A stretch of 64,000 nt of DNA from Xylanimonas cellulosilytica DSM 15894 (GTDB lineage Bacteria > Actinomycetota > Actinomycetes > Actinomycetales > Cellulomonadaceae). A program made the translations under genes and the position numbers. The notes below the pieces were generated by a model. The model made no database searches. It worked only from the letters and a program-made list of their open reading frames with translations, and was not told where the DNA came from. The stretch lies in assembly GCF_000024965.1 (NCBI RefSeq), contig NC_013530.1:310001-374000 (forward strand), in the 5' to 3' direction. This document shows positions 60,219-64,000 of the stretch, piece by piece. The number at the start of each line of letters is the position of its first letter. The first letter of the stretch is position 1.

Positions 60219-62393
60219 ATGGCCGAACGTTCGTTCGCGCACGAGGTGCGCAAGCTCCGCACGGGAGCGGGAGACACGCTCTCGGGGGAGGGCATCCTCG
60301 CGGTGACCAAGGCCCTGCTGCAGTCCGGCGTCGCGTACGTCGGCGGGTACCAGGGCGCCCCCATCTCCCACCTGATGGACGTGCTCGGGGACGCGCACGA
60401 GATCCTCGAGGAGCTCGGGGTCTACTTCGAGAACAGCGCGTCGGAGGCGACGGCGGCCGCGATGCTGGCGGCGTCGGTGAACTACCCGCTGCGCGGGGCC
60501 GTCACCTTCAAGTCGACCGTCGGCACCAACGTCGCCTCCGACGCCCTCGCGAACCTCTCCAGCGGCGGCGTGCGGGGCGGGGCTCTCGTCATCGTCGGTG
60601 AGGACTACGGCGAGGGCTCCAGCATCATGCAGGAGCGCTCGCACGCGTTCGCCATGAAGTCGCAGATGTGGCTGCTCGACCCGCGGCCCAACATCGAGGC
60701 GATCGTCAACGCCGTCGAGGCCGGCTTCGAGCTCTCCGAGGCGAGCAGCACCCCGGTGATGCTGCAGCTGCGGCTGCGCTCGTGCCACCTGTACGGGAGC
60801 TTCACGGCGAAGGACAACGTCCGGCCGCCGATGACGGTCAAGGACGCCGTCGAGAACCCCTCCCGGCAGCTCGACCGCATCGTGCTGCCGCCCGCGAGCT
60901 TCCTGCACGAGAAGGAGAAGATCGAGGACCGCTGGCCCGCCGCCGTCGAGTACATCACCAGCCACGGGCTCAACGAGGTGCTCGGAGCGGGCACGTCCGA
61001 CGTCGGGATCATCGTCCAGGGTGGCGTCTACAACACCCTCAACCGGGCCATGGAGCTGCTCGGCGTCTCGGACGCCTACGGCAACACCCAGGTGCCGACG
61101 TACGTCATGAACGTCACCTACCCGGTGGTGGACGCCGAGATCCTCGACTTCGTCGCCGACAAGCGGGCGGTGCTGCTGCTCGAGGAGGGGCAGCCCGACT
61201 ACATCGAGCAGAACCTCAACGCGATCCTGCGCCGCGCCGGTTCCGACGTCGCGCTGCACGGCAAGGACCTGCTGCCGGTCGCCGGCGAGTACACCGCCAC
61301 CGTCGTGACCCAGGCCCTGCACGCCTTCCTCAGCAAGTACCTGCCCGGGACGGTGGCCGAACGCCCGGCCCTGCTGCTGCCGCACAGCGACCCCGGCAGC
61401 CCGTTCGCCCCGCGCGTCGAGGCGAGCGTCGTCCGCACGCGCCCGCCGGGCCTGTGCACCGGCTGTCCCGAGCGGCCCATCTTCTCGGCGCTCAAGCTTG
61501 CGGAGAAGGAGACCGGCAAGAAGCACCACGTCAGCGCCGACATCGGCTGCCACCTCTTCGCGATCAACGAGCCGTTCAACCTCGGGGCCACGACGATGGG
61601 CTACGGCCTCGGCTCGGCCGGTGCGGCAGCCCTCAACTCCAAGGACGCCGACCGGCGCACCGTCGCCGTCATGGGCGACGGCGGGTTCTGGCACAACGGC
61701 CTGACCAGCGGCGTCGGCAACGCCGTCTTCAACCAGAGCGACCAGCTCCTGCTCGTCGTCGACAACGCCTACAGCGCCGCGACCGGCGGGCAGGACGTGC
61801 TCTCCTCCCGGGCCGACAGCGCGCTGCGCTCCACCAAGCACCCGATCGAGAAGGCCGTCCGGGGCATCGGGGTGACCTGGGCGCGGACCGTCACGAACAC
61901 GTACAAGATCGGCGAGCTCAAGGATCTCTTCGTCAAGGCGCTGACCACCAAGGAGCCCGGCCCCAAGGTCATCGTCGCCCAGAGCGAGTGCCAGCTGAAC
62001 AAGCAGCGGCGGGAGAAGCCGCAACGAGCAAAGGCGATCAAGGAGGGCAAGCGCGTCGTCAAGGAACGGTTCGGCGTCGACGCCGACACCTGCACGGGAG
62101 ACCACGCCTGCATCCGCGTCTCGGGCTGCCCGTCCCTGTCGATCAAGGCCAACCCGGACCCCATGCGCACCGACCCGGTGGCCACGGTGCTCGACTCCTG
62201 CGTGGGCTGCGGCGTCTGCGGTGCCAACGCCCATGCGGCGTCGCTGTGCCCGTCGTTCTACCGCAGCGACCTGGTCTTCAACCCGACCTGGCGTGACCGG
62301 ACGCTGGCCTGGCTGCGTGCGCGCTGGATCGGCGCGCTGTCCCTGGGCGTGGAGCGCCGCGCCGACCGTTTCGAACCTGCCGAGGTGAACTGA
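60219..62393 (+). CDS. Indolepyruvate-type 2-oxoacid:ferredoxin oxidoreductase, alpha subunit
   Basis: A 724-residue thiamine-diphosphate enzyme. The N-terminal pyruvate-oxidoreductase domain (GYQGAPISHLMDVLGDA, ENSASEATAAAML) is followed by the ThDP domain (GDGGFWHNGLTSGVGNAVFN, with GDG...N) and two iron-sulfur sites at the C-terminus. The first site reads C-x2-D-x2-C-x5-CP (CTGDHACIRVSGCP), with Asp at one cluster position as in Pyrococcus ferredoxin; the second, CVGCGVC...LCP, has four cysteines. Such enzymes turn aryl-2-oxoacids and CoA into aryl-acyl-CoA plus CO2. Within an oxygenase cluster this is notable. The stop overlaps the beta start (TGATG). Confidence 0.9.
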   Translation: MAERSFAHEVRKLRTGAGDTLSGEGILAVTKALLQSGVAYVGGYQGAPISHLMDVLGDAHEILEELGVYFENSASEATAAAMLAASVNYPLRGAVTFKSTVGTNVASDALANLSSGGVRGGALVIVGEDYGEGSSIMQERSHAFAMKSQMWLLDPRPNIEAIVNAVEAGFELSEASSTPVMLQLRLRSCHLYGSFTAKDNVRPPMTVKDAVENPSRQLDRIVLPPASFLHEKEKIEDRWPAAVEYITSHGLNEVLGAGTSDVGIIVQGGVYNTLNRAMELLGVSDAYGNTQVPTYVMNVTYPVVDAEILDFVADKRAVLLLEEGQPDYIEQNLNAILRRAGSDVALHGKDLLPVAGEYTATVVTQALHAFLSKYLPGTVAERPALLLPHSDPGSPFAPRVEASVVRTRPPGLCTGCPERPIFSALKLAEKETGKKHHVSADIGCHLFAINEPFNLGATTMGYGLGSAGAAALNSKDADRRTVAVMGDGGFWHNGLTSGVGNAVFNQSDQLLLVVDNAYSAATGGQDVLSSRADSALRSTKHPIEKAVRGIGVTWARTVTNTYKIGELKDLFVKALTTKEPGPKVIVAQSECQLNKQRREKPQRAKAIKEGKRVVKERFGVDADTCTGDHACIRVSGCPSLSIKANPDPMRTDPVATVLDSCVGCGVCGANAHAASLCPSFYRSDLVFNPTWRDRTLAWLRARWIGALSLGVERRADRFEPAEVN

Positions 62394-64000
62394 TGAGCAG
62401 CTGGAGCTCGGGCCGCCGGCCCATCACGATCGCGATCCTCGCCATGGGTGGCGAGGGCGGCGGCGTCCTCGCCGACTGGATCGTCGCCGTCGGCGAGAAC
62501 GCGGGGTATCACTCGCAGAACACCTCGGTCGCCGGCGTCGCCCAGCGCACCGGGGCCACCGTCTACTACGTCGAGCTGTACCCGGGCGGCCGCTCCCAGG
62601 GCGACGACGTGCGTCGCGAGCCGGTGCTGAGCCTCTTCCCGACGCCGGGCGAGGTCGACATCGTCATCGCGTCGGAGCTGATGGAGGCCGGGCGGGCGAT
62701 CCAGCGGGGCTTCTCGACGCCGGACCGCACCACCCTCATCGCCTCGACCAACCGGGTCTACTCGATGGACGAGAAGCTCGCCCTGGGCGACGGGCGCGTC
62801 GACAGCAACACGCTGCTCGAGGCCGCGCACGCCGGCGCCAAGCACTTCATCGGTGCCGACTTCATGGAGCTGGCCCTCGCGGCCCGCAGCGTCATCAGCG
62901 CCTCGCTGTTCGGTGCGCTCGCCGGGTCGGGCGCGCTGCCGTTCGACCGCACCGGCTTCGAGGACGCGATCCGCGCCAGCGGCAAGGGCGTCGACGCCTC
63001 GCTCGCCGCCTTCGCGGCCGGCTACGACGCCGCGCAACGCCCGGCGCCGCTCCCGCTCCCCGCGGCGCCCACCCCGGCGAGCGGCGGGCCCGTGGCCGTG
63101 ACCATCGGCCTCAGCCGCCCCGTCGACCCCGCCGAGGAGGCCGCCACCGCGGCGGAGAAGCGCCGCGAGGAGCAGGCCGTCCGCGACCCCGGCGCGCTTG
63201 TCGGAGCCGCGCTGCAGCACGCCGCCGCCCGCGTCACCGCGGACTTCCCCGCGCCGGCACGCTCGATGCTGCTGCACGGCGTCGTGCGCACCGCCGTCTA
63301 CCAGGACACCCGCTACACCGACGCCTACCTCGACCGCGTGGCCCGGTTCGCGGCCGTGGAACGGCCGGACGGCCCGGCCCGGCTGACCACCGAGGCCGCC
63401 CGCCACATCGCCCTGTGGATGTGCTACCAGGACACCATCCAGGTCGCGCAGCAGAAGATCCGCCGCCGCCGTCTGGACGGGGTCCGCACCGAGGCCAAGG
63501 CGGCCCCCGGCCAGCTGCTGAACGTCCGCGAGTACCTGCACCCGCAGGTCGAGGAGATCGCAGACACCCTGCCCACCGCGCTCGGACGCTGGGTCGCCGG
63601 GTCGGCCTGGTTCGGCAAGGCGGTCGGCAGGCTCACGCGCAACGGCATGATCGTCAACACCACGGGCATCATCGGCTTCACGATGCTGTGGGCGATGGCC
63701 ATGTTCCGCCCGCTGCGGCCACGGTCCCTGCGCTTCGGGCGCGAGCAGGCGGCCATCGACGCCTGGCTCGACCAGGCGCTCGCGGCGGCCGCGATCGACT
63801 ACGACCTCGCCTGCGAGATCGTCGAGTGCCAGCGCGTGCTCAAGGGGTACGGCGCCACGCACCAGCACGGCACGGAGAGCTTCGCGATCCTCCTGGCGGA
63901 GGCTGCCGCGCTCGCGGGCCGGCCCGACGCCGCCGCGACGCTCGTGCGGCTGCGCGACGCCGCCCTCGCGGACGAGGACGGCAGCGCGCTGCAGCAGGCG
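62393..64000 (+). CDS. Indolepyruvate-type oxidoreductase, beta subunit (partial, runs off the window)
   Basis: At least 536 residues with no stop before the window ends. The N-terminal gamma-type domain (ILAMGGEGGGVLADWIVAVGENAGYHSQNTSVAGVAQRTGATVYY) binds the partner, and the long C-terminal part matches the DUF6537 extension of large aerobic-type IorB proteins (HPQVEEIADTLPTALGRW). The ATG overlaps the alpha stop. With the alpha subunit it forms the 2-oxoacid oxidoreductase. A proline/alanine-rich linker lies near residues 215-235. Confidence 0.88.
   Translation, partial: MSSWSSGRRPITIAILAMGGEGGGVLADWIVAVGENAGYHSQNTSVAGVAQRTGATVYYVELYPGGRSQGDDVRREPVLSLFPTPGEVDIVIASELMEAGRAIQRGFSTPDRTTLIASTNRVYSMDEKLALGDGRVDSNTLLEAAHAGAKHFIGADFMELALAARSVISASLFGALAGSGALPFDRTGFEDAIRASGKGVDASLAAFAAGYDAAQRPAPLPLPAAPTPASGGPVAVTIGLSRPVDPAEEAATAAEKRREEQAVRDPGALVGAALQHAAARVTADFPAPARSMLLHGVVRTAVYQDTRYTDAYLDRVARFAAVERPDGPARLTTEAARHIALWMCYQDTIQVAQQKIRRRRLDGVRTEAKAAPGQLLNVREYLHPQVEEIADTLPTALGRWVAGSAWFGKAVGRLTRNGMIVNTTGIIGFTMLWAMAMFRPLRPRSLRFGREQAAIDAWLDQALAAAAIDYDLACEIVECQRVLKGYGATHQHGTESFAILLAEAAALAGRPDAAATLVRLRDAALADEDGSALQQA

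Noticed and set aside
60075-62234. 719-codon open frame opposite the oxidoreductase alpha gene
   Set aside because: Antisense shadow; the plus-strand frame has complete ThDP and iron-sulfur motifs.

Overview
The window is very GC-rich DNA with GTG/TTG starts, many 4-bp ATGA/GTGA gene overlaps and several promoters sitting 6-7 nt before the start codon (leaderless mRNAs). Protein families and gene pairs (recR-DUF5063, ask-asd with an internal beta start, ppk-mutT1, DUF222/HNH protein, XRE-MmyB regulator) indicate an actinobacterium, probably a polysaccharide-degrading member of the Micrococcales (Cellulomonas/Promicromonospora-like); the family placement is inference. No rRNA, tRNA, CRISPR array, phage or intact transposon was seen, and no gene-free stretch exceeds 300 bases.

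Layout. (1) 1-15.5 kb is a carbohydrate island: the tail of a sugar-binding protein, a GH36 alpha-galactosidase and an APH-like kinase on the minus strand, then a ten-gene rightward run (oligopeptide-type ABC importer of five genes, ROK repressor, GH2 beta-mannosidase, AGE-family epimerase/isomerase, PfkB fructokinase). Together they read as uptake and intracellular breakdown of galactomannan or manno-oligosaccharides via free mannose and fructose. (2) 15.5-21.8 kb: a CorA Mg2+ channel behind a structured leader with a 12-codon proline-rich ORF; recR and DUF5063; a secreted nuclease; an ABC-2 exporter. (3) 21.8-30.6 kb: an HNH/DUF222 protein with in-frame minisatellites and repeat-rich flanks, a TSUP permease, a TetR regulator divergent from a GNAT acetyltransferase over a twin operator, a small monooxygenase-like protein, and the aspartate kinase/aspartate-semialdehyde dehydrogenase operon. 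(4) 30-44.5 kb: a SNF2 helicase coupled to a CREST membrane protein, a cysteine-less HesB-like protein, regulator/enzyme pairs (HxlR with an NAD(P)H-binding protein, MmyB-type XRE with a metallo-beta-lactamase fold hydrolase, MarR with an MFS pump), an M50-like protease, and a DEAD-box helicase overlapping msrB. (5) 44.5-49.8 kb: phosphate block, with DUF47 and Pit facing a MutT1-like/ppk operon. (6) 49.8-64 kb (runs off the end): an aromatic or N-heteroaromatic catabolic island.

The most interesting system is region 6. It holds a cupin, RidA, FAH-family hydrolase, two thioesterases, a fused flavin monooxygenase/old-yellow-enzyme protein of the 2-aminobenzoyl-CoA monooxygenase-reductase type, PaaX, a RutA-like flavin monooxygenase with its flavin reductase, an AraC regulator, an isatin-hydrolase-like cyclase, and both subunits of an indolepyruvate-type 2-oxoacid:ferredoxin oxidoreductase. 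I propose that a lactam such as isatin is opened to an aryl-glyoxylate (isatinate), oxidatively decarboxylated to an aryl-CoA, and then hydroxylated and dearomatised. This is inference.

A second pattern running through the window is short tandem duplications placed on stop codons. Six clear cases and two weaker ones were found, with different sequences and unit lengths (9 to 20 bp). A third is the CorA leader, which looks like a candidate Mg2+-responsive leader-peptide switch.
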